The translations under genes were made by a program, and so were the position numbers. Below, in pieces: positions 1 to 7,601 of a stretch of DNA of 64,000 bases; the first letter of the stretch is position 1, and each line of letters starts with the position of its first letter. Origin of the DNA: Vicinamibacterales bacterium (lineage in GTDB: Bacteria > Acidobacteriota > Vicinamibacteria > Vicinamibacterales > UBA8438); assembly GCA_029940535.1 (NCBI GenBank), contig JAPYUM010000005.1, positions 22,541 to 86,540 of the forward strand. The letters are read 5' to 3'. The notes beneath the pieces are model-generated. The model worked only from the letters and a program-made list of their open reading frames with translations, had not been told where the DNA came from and searched no databases.

Positions 1-233
1 CCGGCAAGGTGCACGACACAGTCGACGTCGCGCAGCGCGGCGGTCAGGCTCTCGGGCCGGTCGTAGCCGATGATCACGGGGGTCAGTCGGGGTGAACGAG
101 GTAGTCCCTCTCGCGCCTTGGTGGAGCGCACGCCGGCCACGACACGGATATTGCCCTGGCTCAGCAGACGGGTCAACAACACCGTCCCCACAGAGCTGTT
201 CGCGCCGGTGACCGCGACGCTCAGGTTACCCAT
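1..233 (-). CDS. NAD(P)-binding epimerase/SDR-like protein (5' end only)
   Basis: The reverse strand from an ATG at 233 reads MGNLSVAVTGANSSVG and continues to VDCVVHLAG at the window edge (77 residues). VTGANSSVG is the Rossmann nucleotide-binding loop (TGxxxxxG), and CVVHLAG matches the fourth strand of NAD-dependent epimerase/dehydratase or NmrA-like proteins. The rest of the gene lies outside the window, so the substrate cannot be named. Its start codon overlaps the stop of the small membrane ORF at 226-534, which suggests coupled translation if that ORF is real. Confidence 0.75.
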   Translation of the reverse strand, partial: MGNLSVAVTGANSSVGTVLLTRLLSQGNIRVVAGVRSTKAREGLPRSPRLTPVIIGYDRPESLTAALRDVDCVVHLA

Positions 234-534
234 GGGACACGGCTACGCACATCCGGCAATCTGCTTGACTGTCAAAGTGACCTCCCGCAACACCCCGCCG
301 GCAGCGGGGCTCGAACTGTCGGTGGATTATAGCGGCAGGTGGGCAGCTACTCGCCGGAACCGGTGGGGCCCCGACCGACGATGGCGGGTGCAGCACGATG
401 AAGCCGAGCACAACGACGCCAAATGTGACGACCAGTCCGTGCCAGACAAGCCCTTCACCGAGAAACAAGGTCACCAGCATGAAGAGGAGGCCGATGAGAA
501 GCCCCACCGCTTCGATCGAGACCTCCTCGGTCAC
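226..534 (-). CDS. possible small membrane protein, two hydrophobic segments
   Basis: A 102-residue reading frame starts with GTG at 534. Residues 8-27 and 30-50 are strongly hydrophobic (GLLIGLLFMLVTLFLGEGLV, then WHGLVVTFGVVVLGFIVLH), like a two-helix inner-membrane protein. The remainder is polar, cysteine-rich and less protein-like. The TAA stop at 226-228 overlaps the ATG of the epimerase-like gene by 8 bp, an arrangement typical of coupled genes and the main support. No family is recognised and no clear ribosome site is seen. The region from 535 to 697 upstream holds nothing recognisable. Confidence 0.4.
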   Translation of the reverse strand: MTEEVSIEAVGLLIGLLFMLVTLFLGEGLVWHGLVVTFGVVVLGFIVLHPPSSVGAPPVPASSCPPAAIIHRQFEPRCRRGVAGGHFDSQADCRMCVAVSHG

Positions 535-697
535 CCTGTCGAGGAACGCGCTCGCGCGCGTCTATCATCGAGAACTTAGACGACACCGGCCGCGTGGAAC
601 TGCCTGGCGCCGGCCTCTTGGTCTGGGCATCAGAAGCGGGGACCGCGGTCAGGTCCAGCCGTACGCACAAAAACATCAGTGACGCTAAGATGAGCAC

Positions 698-826
698 ATG
701 CGGACCACTATCGACATTCCGGAAGAGCTGCTTCGGCGCGTAAAGTCGGCCGCTGCGCTGCGAGGCGCCAGCGCCCAACGTCTGCTCGACGAGGAGGAGC
801 TGTCTCGTGCGACTGATCCTCGCTGA
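698..826 (+). pseudogene. VapB-like antitoxin, probably truncated
   Basis: The ATG at 698 opens MRTTIDIPEELLRRVKSAAA, the ribbon-helix-helix start of VapB antitoxins, and the frame stops after 42 residues. Intact VapB proteins in this window are 65-70 residues, so the toxin-wrapping C-terminal tail is short or lost. A broken PIN toxin gene begins 17 bp before its stop, the usual vapBC order and overlap. It is read here as half of a decayed toxin-antitoxin pair. A short but working antitoxin cannot be excluded. Confidence 0.65.
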
Positions 827-1248
827 CGTCGACGTCTGGCTGGCCACCCTCGTGGCCGACCATCCCCACCACGAGTCCGTGACGAGATGGTGGCGCGACG
901 TCGTTCTCCCCCGCGGCGAGGCGGTTGGATTCTGCTGACTGACGCAGCTTGGTTTGCTCCGCCTGCTGTCGAGCGAGCGAGTCATGGGCCGCGGACGACT
1001 CGACCACGCGGACGCCTGGGCGACATTCACAGCGGTCGCGGCGCAAGGCAGTGTGAATTTTCTGGAGGAGCCTCCGGGAATCGACGACCAACTCGCGGCC
1101 CTCGGCGGCCGCCAGGGTGCATCACCAAATTTCTTGGTCAAACGCGTATCTGGCCGGCTTCGCGCGAGCGGGCAACCATCGGTTCGCGACCTTCGACCGT
1201 GGTTTTCGAAGGTTCGACGATCTCGAGCTCATTCTTCTCACTGGGTAG
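807..1248 (+). pseudogene. VapC-like PIN-domain toxin, frameshifted
   Basis: The GTG at 807 gives RLILADVDVWLATL and then HHESVTRWW, the N-terminal PIN strand with its first acidic residue. The frame stops near 928. Homology resumes in another frame from about 952 (LRLLSSERVMGRG, then LDHADAWATF) and shifts again near 1140, where the end reads AYLAGFARAGNHRFATFDRG and FRRFDDLELILLTG with the last PIN acidic residue. At least two frame breaks separate three collinear PIN segments, so the toxin is very probably inactive. Base errors in the assembly are the alternative. Confidence 0.75.
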
Positions 1249-1257
1249 GACTCGTTG

Positions 1258-2259
1258 ATGGAAACACTGATGCGCGAGAGACGTCCGATTGGGGGGGGGC
1301 TCCGCGGCGCCGTGGCCGCGACCGTGCTCCTCTGCACCGCGGCCGGAACGGCGTGGGCCCAGGCGGACGTCCAGACCGTCGAGTTCTTCAGCGAGTCGGT
1401 CGGCCGCACCTCCCGGTACAACATCGTGCTGCCAAGCGGCTACACCGATACGGACCGGCGCTACCCGGTGCTCTACCTGCTGCACGGACTGAGCCAGAAC
1501 TATCAGGCCTGGACGCGGCAGGGCGTCGAGTTCTATGCGCCGTTCTTCGACATGGTGGTGGTGATGCCGGACGCCGGGAACTCCTGGTACGTGAACTGGG
1601 CCGAGAGTGACGGCGGACAGCGTAACAACTGGGAAGACCACATCGTCCGGGACGTGGTGGGGCACGTCGACGCGACCTACCGCACGATCGCCCGGCGCGA
1701 GGGACGCGCGATCAATGGCCTGTCTATGGGCGGCTATGGCGCGCTGACGATCGGGCTGCGCCACCCGGATCTCTTCGCCTCGATCGGCAGTCACAGCGGC
1801 GCGCTCGAGTACGGACGTGGGAACCTCGAGCGGATCCGGACCGGGACCCCACCACGTCAGGGCTCGCGGTCGCCGGCGGACGAGGCGCGGCGGAGCCGGG
1901 TGAACCCGGAGATCGGGATCGACGGGTTCAGCAGCCAGACCGACCGCACGCCGCTGGGAACGCCATTCCTCACCGTCGAGGACGCGGCCGGCTACGACCC
2001 GTTCACCTTGGTCCGGCAGGTGGCGAGGGCGCAACTCCCGCACATCTACATCGACTGCGGGACCGAGGATGGGCTGATCGACACCGCCAAGGCGTTCATC
2101 CAGATCCTGCTCGACCTGGACATTCCGTTCGACTTCATGCAGATGCCAGGCGGTCACAACCCCGGCTACTGGACGCAAGCGCTCGGGCACTCGATGTCGA
2201 TCCAGTACGAGGTGATCCAGCGAGCGCTGGGACGACGACCGATCGCGATCCGGCGGTAG
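1258..2259 (+). CDS. secreted esterase, esterase D/feruloyl esterase-like
   Basis: A 333-residue alpha/beta-hydrolase of the putative-esterase family (PF00756 type). A signal peptide covers about residues 1-34, with cleavage near AWAQA. YPVLYLLHGLS is the oxyanion region, GLSMGGYG holds the nucleophile Ser156, and IDCGTEDGLID and GGHNPGYW supply the likely Asp and His. The ATG at 1258 is preferred over a TTG one codon earlier. The gene starts 9 bp after the broken vapC gene. Relatives cleave carboxyl esters such as acylated sugars or feruloyl esters in the periplasm or outside the cell; the actual substrate is unknown. Confidence 0.85.
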   Translation: METLMRERRPIGGGLRGAVAATVLLCTAAGTAWAQADVQTVEFFSESVGRTSRYNIVLPSGYTDTDRRYPVLYLLHGLSQNYQAWTRQGVEFYAPFFDMVVVMPDAGNSWYVNWAESDGGQRNNWEDHIVRDVVGHVDATYRTIARREGRAINGLSMGGYGALTIGLRHPDLFASIGSHSGALEYGRGNLERIRTGTPPRQGSRSPADEARRSRVNPEIGIDGFSSQTDRTPLGTPFLTVEDAAGYDPFTLVRQVARAQLPHIYIDCGTEDGLIDTAKAFIQILLDLDIPFDFMQMPGGHNPGYWTQALGHSMSIQYEVIQRALGRRPIAIRR

Positions 2260-2322
2260 CGGTAGCGGTGGGCCACCGGAGAGCCGGCCGATCGAGGTCG
2301 AGGCCCATCCTGGTGACCCGGA

Positions 2323-3111
2323 TCACGTGCGCGTGGCGACGACGACGAGGTCGGACGAGTCCTCGAGCACGAACGCGCCACCGATCATGTCGCCGTAGAA
2401 CGCGACCTCGAAGCCGGCCGCGGCCAGCGCCGGGGCCAGGTCGGCGCGGGTCCAGGCGCGCAGCTCGACCCGCCGCGACATCGTGACGGTGAGCGGTGTG
2501 TCGGCCTCGGGGTCGAGCTCGAGCGTGGCCGGAAAGAACAGTACCCGCCCGTCGTCGGCGGGCGACATCAACCGGAGGAACACAATCTCTCTGCCGTCAT
2601 CCCCCGGACGCACGTTCACCGGCAGTGCCCGCTGGCCAGTCGTCAGGAAGCCCTCGTAGTTGAGTAACTGGATCAGAAGCAGACCGCCCGGTCGCAGGAT
2701 GTCGCGCACCGCCTCGAAGAAACGCGACAAATCCGCGTCCTTCCCCATGTGCGGCAGCATGTTGCCGAGGCAGATCGCGAGACCGAACGGCGGCTCATCT
2801 CCAAGCACCGCGCGGGCGTCGAGCGCATCGCCGAGGACACAGCGTCCCGTGCTCGCCGCCTCGTGGTCCCTGGCTGCAGTGATCATCGCCTCGGACCGAT
2901 CCAGTCCGACCGCACGCGCCCCCGCGGCGGCAAAGAACGCGACGTGCTCTCCCGTGCCACAGCCGATGTCGACCACCGACCGTTCCGGTGCACGATCCAA
3001 TAGCGACAGCAGGAATGGTCCCTCGCGCGCGATCCGCTGCTCCCACGCGATGAGGCGCCGGTAGTTCACGCGCGAATACGGATCATCTGGGCGATGCGGG
3101 TCGTCGCTCAT
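2323..3111 (-). CDS. class I SAM-dependent methyltransferase
   Basis: A 262-residue cytoplasmic protein. VVDIGCGTGE at residues 46-55 is motif I, which binds S-adenosylmethionine, and GLDRSEAMI puts the ribose-binding acid at Asp71. ICLGNMLPHM and LRPGGLLLIQLLNYEG are the later strands of the fold. The last 90 residues form a beta-rich segment common in small-molecule methyltransferases. It converges on the esterase gene, with 63 bp between the two stops. The substrate cannot be inferred from context. Confidence 0.85.
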   Translation of the reverse strand: MSDDPHRPDDPYSRVNYRRLIAWEQRIAREGPFLLSLLDRAPERSVVDIGCGTGEHVAFFAAAGARAVGLDRSEAMITAARDHEAASTGRCVLGDALDARAVLGDEPPFGLAICLGNMLPHMGKDADLSRFFEAVRDILRPGGLLLIQLLNYEGFLTTGQRALPVNVRPGDDGREIVFLRLMSPADDGRVLFFPATLELDPEADTPLTVTMSRRVELRAWTRADLAPALAAAGFEVAFYGDMIGGAFVLEDSSDLVVVATRT

Positions 3112-3234
3112 GTCGTCAGTTCACCGTCGAGTATAGACGTGGCTGCTCCCAGCCGCCCCGCCGCTATGATTCAATGACCCACAGACAGGGCGGAGTCCTG
3201 TCCTCGACATAACACGCCCGACTTGAGGTCCCCA

Positions 3235-3510
3235 ATGAGCCTCCTCGACACGTTGTCTGCCTTCTTCTCCCGTCCCGCGGAGGAGACCGCCGACGAAACG
3301 CCCGAGGATGCCTGCCCCAATCGCTGGGGACGGTATGAATACGATGGCGAGATCCGACAGGTCGCCCGTGATCGCCAGATCGACGTGAACAACGGCCATG
3401 AACGGTATGCCTTCATCCAGGAGTTCGCGGTGAAACACATCGACGGAATTCGCCTGCGTGACGATGGGCAGGGGCGGGTCTGCCCCAAGTGCGGCACCCA
3501 TCACCGCTGA
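3235..3510 (+). CDS. small zinc-ribbon-like conserved protein
   Basis: A 91-residue protein starting at ATG 3235, preceded by GAGG at a good distance; an upstream in-frame ATG at 3223 is less likely. CPNRWGRYEYDGEI in the middle and CPKCGTHH at the end look like two halves of a metal-binding ribbon, although the first half has lost one cysteine (CPNR rather than CPNC). Similar small proteins with a CPNCWG motif occur in Bacteroidota and other phyla, without known function as far as I recall. No signal peptide is seen. Confidence 0.7.
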   Translation: MSLLDTLSAFFSRPAEETADETPEDACPNRWGRYEYDGEIRQVARDRQIDVNNGHERYAFIQEFAVKHIDGIRLRDDGQGRVCPKCGTHHR

Positions 3511-3629
3511 CCGGTGGACCGCCGGGTGTTCTTGGTTCCCAGCGTGCGTCGAACGCATCAGCGAGAAAGAGCCATCGGCTACGCTGGGGGCCGACCGCCT
3601 TCCGAGGTTGCAGTGGTTCACTACACGTC

Positions 3630-3650
3630 TTATACACGCGTGGTGTATAA
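3630..3650 (+). promoter_or_regulatory. vapBC operator palindrome over the -10 box
   Basis: A perfect inverted repeat with arms TTATACAC (3630-3637) and GTGTATAA (3643-3650) and a 5-bp spacer. The right arm runs into TATAAT at 3646-3651, a good -10 element, and the vapB ATG follows 6 bp later. VapB-VapC complexes typically bind such palindromes to repress their own promoter. Binding here is inferred. Confidence 0.75.
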
Positions 3651-3657
3651 TTCGTGT

Positions 3658-3870
3658 ATGGGTAAGGTGAGAACAAACATCGTGATCGAAGCGACCTACG
3701 TTGACGCGATCATGGATCGCTACGGCGTGCACACCAAGACCGAGGCCGTCGACCTGGCCTTGCGTCATTTCGCAGCGAGGCCGATGACGAGGAAAGACGC
3801 GCTGGCCATGCGCGGCGCCGGTGCGATCGCCGAAATCCCCGAGGACACCGGGCCGGCCGTCGGTCCATGA
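3658..3870 (+). CDS. vapB: VapB-type antitoxin
   Basis: A 70-residue protein starting MGKVRTNIVIEATYVD. The N-terminus is a ribbon-helix-helix DNA-binding domain (TNIVIEATYVDAIMDRYGV, then KTEAVDLALRHF), and the tail from about residue 45 would thread into the toxin. The ATG at 3658 lies just after the palindrome and TATAAT, leaving no room for a ribosome site, so the transcript may be nearly leaderless. The last four bases are shared with vapC (ATGA at 3867-3870), so translation is probably coupled. Confidence 0.88.
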   Translation: MGKVRTNIVIEATYVDAIMDRYGVHTKTEAVDLALRHFAARPMTRKDALAMRGAGAIAEIPEDTGPAVGP

Positions 3871-4277
3871 TTCTCGTCGACACGTCCGCGTGGGTGGAGT
3901 TCGACCGAGCCACGGACAGCCCGGCGGACCGGCGCCTCACGAACCTCATCGCGGCCGAGCAGGACATCGCCGTCACAGAGCCCGTGATCATGGAGGTGGT
4001 CGCCGGGGCCCGTGACGCGCGGCGCGAGGCATCCCTACGTCGGCTGCTTGACCGGTGCCGGCTGCTGAGATTTGATGCGGCGGCGGACTTCGACGCCGCG
4101 GCTGACATTTACAGAGCCTGCCGACGCGCGGGCGTGACACCGCGAGGCATGATCGACTGCATGATCGCGTCCGTGGCCCGCCGACACAGGGCAAGCCTTC
4201 TCGCCTGCGATGCAGACTTGGAGCGGGTTGCCCATGTCATGGGCATCACTCTGGATGGCCCACAGGAGGACATATGA
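3867..4277 (+). CDS. vapC: VapC-type PIN-domain ribonuclease toxin
   Basis: A 136-residue PIN-domain protein. The conserved acidic residues are Asp5 (LVDTSAW), Glu43 (IMEVVAG), Asp97 (MIDCMIAS) and Asp115/117 (CDADLE), a complete Mg-binding set, so the toxin looks intact. VapC toxins cleave tRNA or rRNA when their antitoxin is degraded. The start overlaps vapB by 4 bp. The stop overlaps the ATG of a secreted alpha/beta-hydrolase gene at 4274, so that gene may be carried in the same transcript and subject to the same autoregulation. Confidence 0.9.
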   Translation: MILVDTSAWVEFDRATDSPADRRLTNLIAAEQDIAVTEPVIMEVVAGARDARREASLRRLLDRCRLLRFDAAADFDAAADIYRACRRAGVTPRGMIDCMIASVARRHRASLLACDADLERVAHVMGITLDGPQEDI

Positions 4278-5305
4278 CCATCGTCCGTCACAACCTGATC
4301 CCGCGGCGCGTGGCGCTGTCACTCCTGGCCGCGCTGGCCCTCGTGCTGCCAAGCATGCTCTCGGCTCAGTCCCATCAGCCGCCGGCCGATCCGCCCGTCG
4401 AGTGGGGGCCCATCTCCATCAATCTGGAGGGTTTCGAATATCCGCATCCGGTCGAGTTCATGAATTTCAGGGTCTACGGCCAGGACGTCCGAATCGCCTA
4501 CATGGACGTCGCGCCGGTGGGGCCCGCCAACGGGCGCGCCGTGGTCTTCCACCACGGCGGCAGCTACTACGGCTGGTACTGGAAGAGGCAGATCGAGGCC
4601 CTCACGAACGACGGCTACCGGGTCATCGTCAAGGACCGGCTCGGCTGGGGTAAGTCGTCCAAACCGATCCTCCCGTCGAGCATGAGCCTGCACGCCTCCA
4701 ATACCGCCCGGCTCATGGAGCACCTCGGCCTCTCACAGGCCGCCATCGTCGGCCACTCGATCGGCGGGCAGATGGCCACGCGGTTCGCCTTCCTCTACCC
4801 CGAGATGACGACGCATCTGGTCACAATCAACCAGATCGGCCTGACCGACAACCGGGCGGGACGCGGGTTCCGGCCGTTCGACGGCGAGATCGAGGCCGAC
4901 CCGGACATGCAGCGCGCCTACGAAGCCGACGTGCGGACGGAGACACGGCGCTACGTGGAGTGGAAGCCGGAGTTTCTGGACCATCTCCGCATTCGGCACG
5001 GGCAACGCCTCAGCGGCGACTGGCCGAGACTTGCGTACGTTCGGCGACTCGGCGGCAATCTGCGCTCGATGGACACGGTGGTGAACGACTGGCCCCACAT
5101 CCGGACAAAGACGCTGATCCTCGGCGGCGAGATCGACGGACCGAACTTCCCCAACAACGCGCGGCGGGCGGTCGAAGTCCTTCCCAACGCCGAGGTCTTC
5201 CTCATCCCCAACGTCGGCCACAACCCGCACGAAGAGGTGCCCGACATCGTCAACGCCGAGTTGATCCGCTTTCTCGGCAGCAACCCGAACGAGCCGGGGC
5301 AGTAA
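4274..5305 (+). CDS. secreted alpha/beta-hydrolase, translationally coupled to vapC
   Basis: A 343-residue alpha/beta-hydrolase with a signal peptide (hydrophobic residues 13-30, cleavage near LSAQS). The nucleophile elbow is GHSIGGQ with Ser162; the late acid is probably in LGGEIDGP and the histidine is in NVGHNPHEE. The core reads like proline iminopeptidase or haloperoxidase-type hydrolases (VFHHGGSYYGWYWKRQIE, DRLGWGKSSKP). The ATG at 4274 overlaps the vapC stop (ATGA), and no separate promoter is visible, which is unusual for an exported enzyme. Substrate unknown. Confidence 0.85.
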   Translation: MTIVRHNLIPRRVALSLLAALALVLPSMLSAQSHQPPADPPVEWGPISINLEGFEYPHPVEFMNFRVYGQDVRIAYMDVAPVGPANGRAVVFHHGGSYYGWYWKRQIEALTNDGYRVIVKDRLGWGKSSKPILPSSMSLHASNTARLMEHLGLSQAAIVGHSIGGQMATRFAFLYPEMTTHLVTINQIGLTDNRAGRGFRPFDGEIEADPDMQRAYEADVRTETRRYVEWKPEFLDHLRIRHGQRLSGDWPRLAYVRRLGGNLRSMDTVVNDWPHIRTKTLILGGEIDGPNFPNNARRAVEVLPNAEVFLIPNVGHNPHEEVPDIVNAELIRFLGSNPNEPGQ

Positions 5306-5666
5306 CAGCCCGTGGTGAAAGACAACCGGCCAACGCCAAACGACGCAGAGACCACTCAGGGCGTGCCGCTACGGGCCCGGCTGAGACAGCGACCTCCGCT
5401 GCCTCGGAGTACACCGCGGTGCCGCTGTCGTCTTCCGACGCTGGACTTCTTAGCAGTTGGTATGCCCCAACCATAGTGGCCGGTCTGAGCGTCTTCCTGG
5501 CGGTGGCGTCCTACGCCTTCTCTCGGTGCGTGGTGTGGAAAGGCGGCTTCGTCGACGCACTGGGCGGCGACTGAGCCTTCTCGTGTCGAAGGCCATCTGA
5601 CTCGCCCGAACCCAAGCCCCTCGACGCGATCCCCAACAGGTATAATCGGCTGATTCTCAGCGACTT
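5306..5666. other. intergenic stretch with a kinase-type promoter at its end
   Basis: About 360 bp without a convincing gene. The only recognisable signal is GGTATAAT at 5639-5646, a -10 box ending 20 bp before the ATG of the kinase remnant at 5667. The same box at nearly the same distance precedes the kinase remnant at 33778 on the other strand. No clear -35 box is seen. Confidence 0.5.
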
Positions 5667-6976
5667 ATGCCTCTCGAGCCCGGCACCGTCCTCGGTTCGT
5701 ACACTGTCACCGCCAAGATCGGTGAGGGCGGTATGGGTGAGGTGTATCAAGCCCGCGACACCAAGTTCGACCGGGACGTGGCGCTCAAGGTGCTGGACTT
5801 CGGGCTGGCCAAGGCGCTCGACACGGCGCCCGAGGGCGACCCATCGCTGTCGCCGACGCTGACGGCGGCGGCCACGCAGACGGGCGTGATTCTGGGGACG
5901 GAGCCTACATGGCGCCGGAGCAGGCCCGAGGGAAGCCGGTGGACAAGCGCGCCGACATCTGGGCCTTCGGCGCGGTGCTGTTCGAGATGCTGTCCGGGAC
6001 ACAGCCGTTCCCGGGCGAAGACACGTCGCACACGCTGGCCCGGGTCATCGAGCGAGACCCCGACTGGGACGCGCTGCCCGACACGCTGCCCGTCACCGTC
6101 GACGTCTACTTGCGGCAATGTCTGCAGAAGGCGCCCCAGGACCGCGTCCGTGACATCGGCGATATGCGTCTGGCGTTGGCGGGCGCGTTCGAGACGGGCA
6201 TGGCCGCGGCGGCCGGCCCGAATGCCAACTCACCACCGCCCAGTCTGTGGCGGCGCGGTGTGCCGTGGGTCGCGGCGGTGGCCGTGGCGCTCGCCTCGGC
6301 CGGCGCCACGAATCTTGGCCTCGTCGACGATCTCCGCGGCATCGGCGAGGCCTGCCACACGCGCAACGTCTGGTTCCATGTCGATGGCGCGTATGGAGGC
6401 GCCGCGCTCGCGGCCCCATCGGCACGCGGACTGTTCGACGGGGTCGAGCTCGCCGATTCGTTCATCGTCGACCCCCACAAATGGCTCCTTGCCCCCTTCG
6501 ACTGCTGTGCCTTGTTGTACCGCGAGCCGGCCCGAGCGCAGGCCGTGCATGCCCAGCATGCGGATTATCTCGACTTCCTCGATGCGTGGGGCGACTGGAA
6601 CCCCTCGGACTTCGCCATTCACCTCACCCGACGAGCCCGCGGCCTGCCCTTCTGGTTCTCGCTCGCCACCTACGGCACGGATGCCTATGCCGACGCAGTC
6701 CAAGTCACACTCGACCTCGCGCAAGCGGCCTCACGGCGCATCGATGCGGCCGACCATCTCGAGTTGGCCCACACGCCATCACTGTCAGTCGTAGTGTTTC
6801 GGCGACTGGGTTGGGATGCCGATCAGTACACCGAGTGGACCGTTCGCACCATGAAGGAGGGCACGGCGTTCGTCGTCCCCAGCCGCTATCAGGGTGAGCC
6901 CGTCTTTCGATTCTGCTTCGTCAACCCCCGCACCACCGTGGCCGACATCGACCTCATCATCGACGCCCTCGTGTGA
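5667..6976 (+). pseudogene. Ser/Thr kinase remnant fused to PLP decarboxylase C-terminal half
   Basis: Three segments are visible. From 5667 the reading is a bacterial Ser/Thr kinase N-lobe ([15 protein letters not shown], then DVALKVL). Next comes DFGLAKAL directly, so roughly 100 residues holding the catalytic loop are missing; the shared KVL codons suggest recombination there. A one-base deletion near 5905 separates this from [10 protein letters not shown] and the rest of the C-lobe in the next frame. That frame continues past a kinase-like hydrophobic segment and, near 6300, becomes the C-terminal half of a group II PLP decarboxylase ([28 protein letters not shown] with the PLP lysine), ending at 6976. 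The kinase cannot be active. A truncated decarboxylase without its N-terminal half is also unlikely to be. Confidence 0.85.
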
Positions 6977-6993
6977 CAGTAGCGTTTTTTGAG

Positions 6994-7022
6994 CCGGTTT
7001 CGCGGTCAATCCCAGAAACCGG
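6994..7022. repeat. short inverted repeat after the chimeric pseudogene
   Basis: Arms CCGGTTTC (6994-7001) and GAAACCGG (7015-7022) are perfectly complementary around a 13-bp loop, between the pseudogene stop and the PH-domain pair. A T-run lies before it rather than after it, so it would only resemble a terminator on the reverse strand. Function unknown. Confidence 0.4.
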
Positions 7023-7037
7023 ACACGGCGGTACGAG

Positions 7038-7601
7038 ATGATGGTTCAGTTGGAAGACGTGAGGATGCACGTGTCGGAGCCGCGGGGGGCTGAACCTGAC
7101 ATCGCCGATGGCGTCGAGCACATGCTCGACCCCGCCACGGTGGCGGTCGGTCGCCTCGTCGCGCTCATCTGGGTCGGCGTGCTCTCGATGGCGCTCTGGT
7201 TTGGAGGGTTGATGTTCGCCATCTTCGCGACGACGCCGTTCATCGTGAAGATGCTGGTCCTGGGAGTGTTGGCGGTGGCCACCGCGGGCTGGATCGTCTT
7301 CGCCAGCTGGTGGCCGAAGGTGCGATACGCGCGCACCCGGTACCGCACCGACCGACACGGATTCACCATTCGACGTGGCGTGCTGTGGCGCGGCGTGACC
7401 TCGGTCCCGAAGAGGCGCGTGCAGCATACGGATGTGGTGCAGGGACCAATCCAGCGCCGGTACGGGTTGGGCAGGTTGGTCATCCACACCGCCGGAACAC
7501 AGGATGCGTCGGTTTCGCTCAGCGGTCTGCCCTACAACACCGCCCTGACCATTCGGGACTTCTTGATCGACCACGACGACGATGCGCGCGATGTCGGCTG
7601 A
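7038..7601 (+). CDS. PH-domain membrane protein, YdbS-like
   Basis: A 187-residue protein with two membrane helices (about residues 37-58 and 66-88: LVALIWVGVLSMALWFGG; KMLVLGVLAVATAGWIVFA), followed by a bacterial PH-like domain (bPH2, formerly DUF304). The region around RYRTDRHGFTIRRGVLW and SVPKRRVQHTDVVQGPIQRR is the domain signature. It overlaps the next gene by 20 bp, and the pair matches the widespread ydbS-ydbT arrangement, whose function is poorly known. The ATG at 7041 is an equally possible start. Confidence 0.85.
   Translation: MMVQLEDVRMHVSEPRGAEPDIADGVEHMLDPATVAVGRLVALIWVGVLSMALWFGGLMFAIFATTPFIVKMLVLGVLAVATAGWIVFASWWPKVRYARTRYRTDRHGFTIRRGVLWRGVTSVPKRRVQHTDVVQGPIQRRYGLGRLVIHTAGTQDASVSLSGLPYNTALTIRDFLIDHDDDARDVG

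Noticed and set aside
1138..2190. Minus-strand open frame of 350 codons opposite the esterase
   Set aside because: The plus strand carries a full esterase with catalytic triad and signal peptide; the opposite frame has none.
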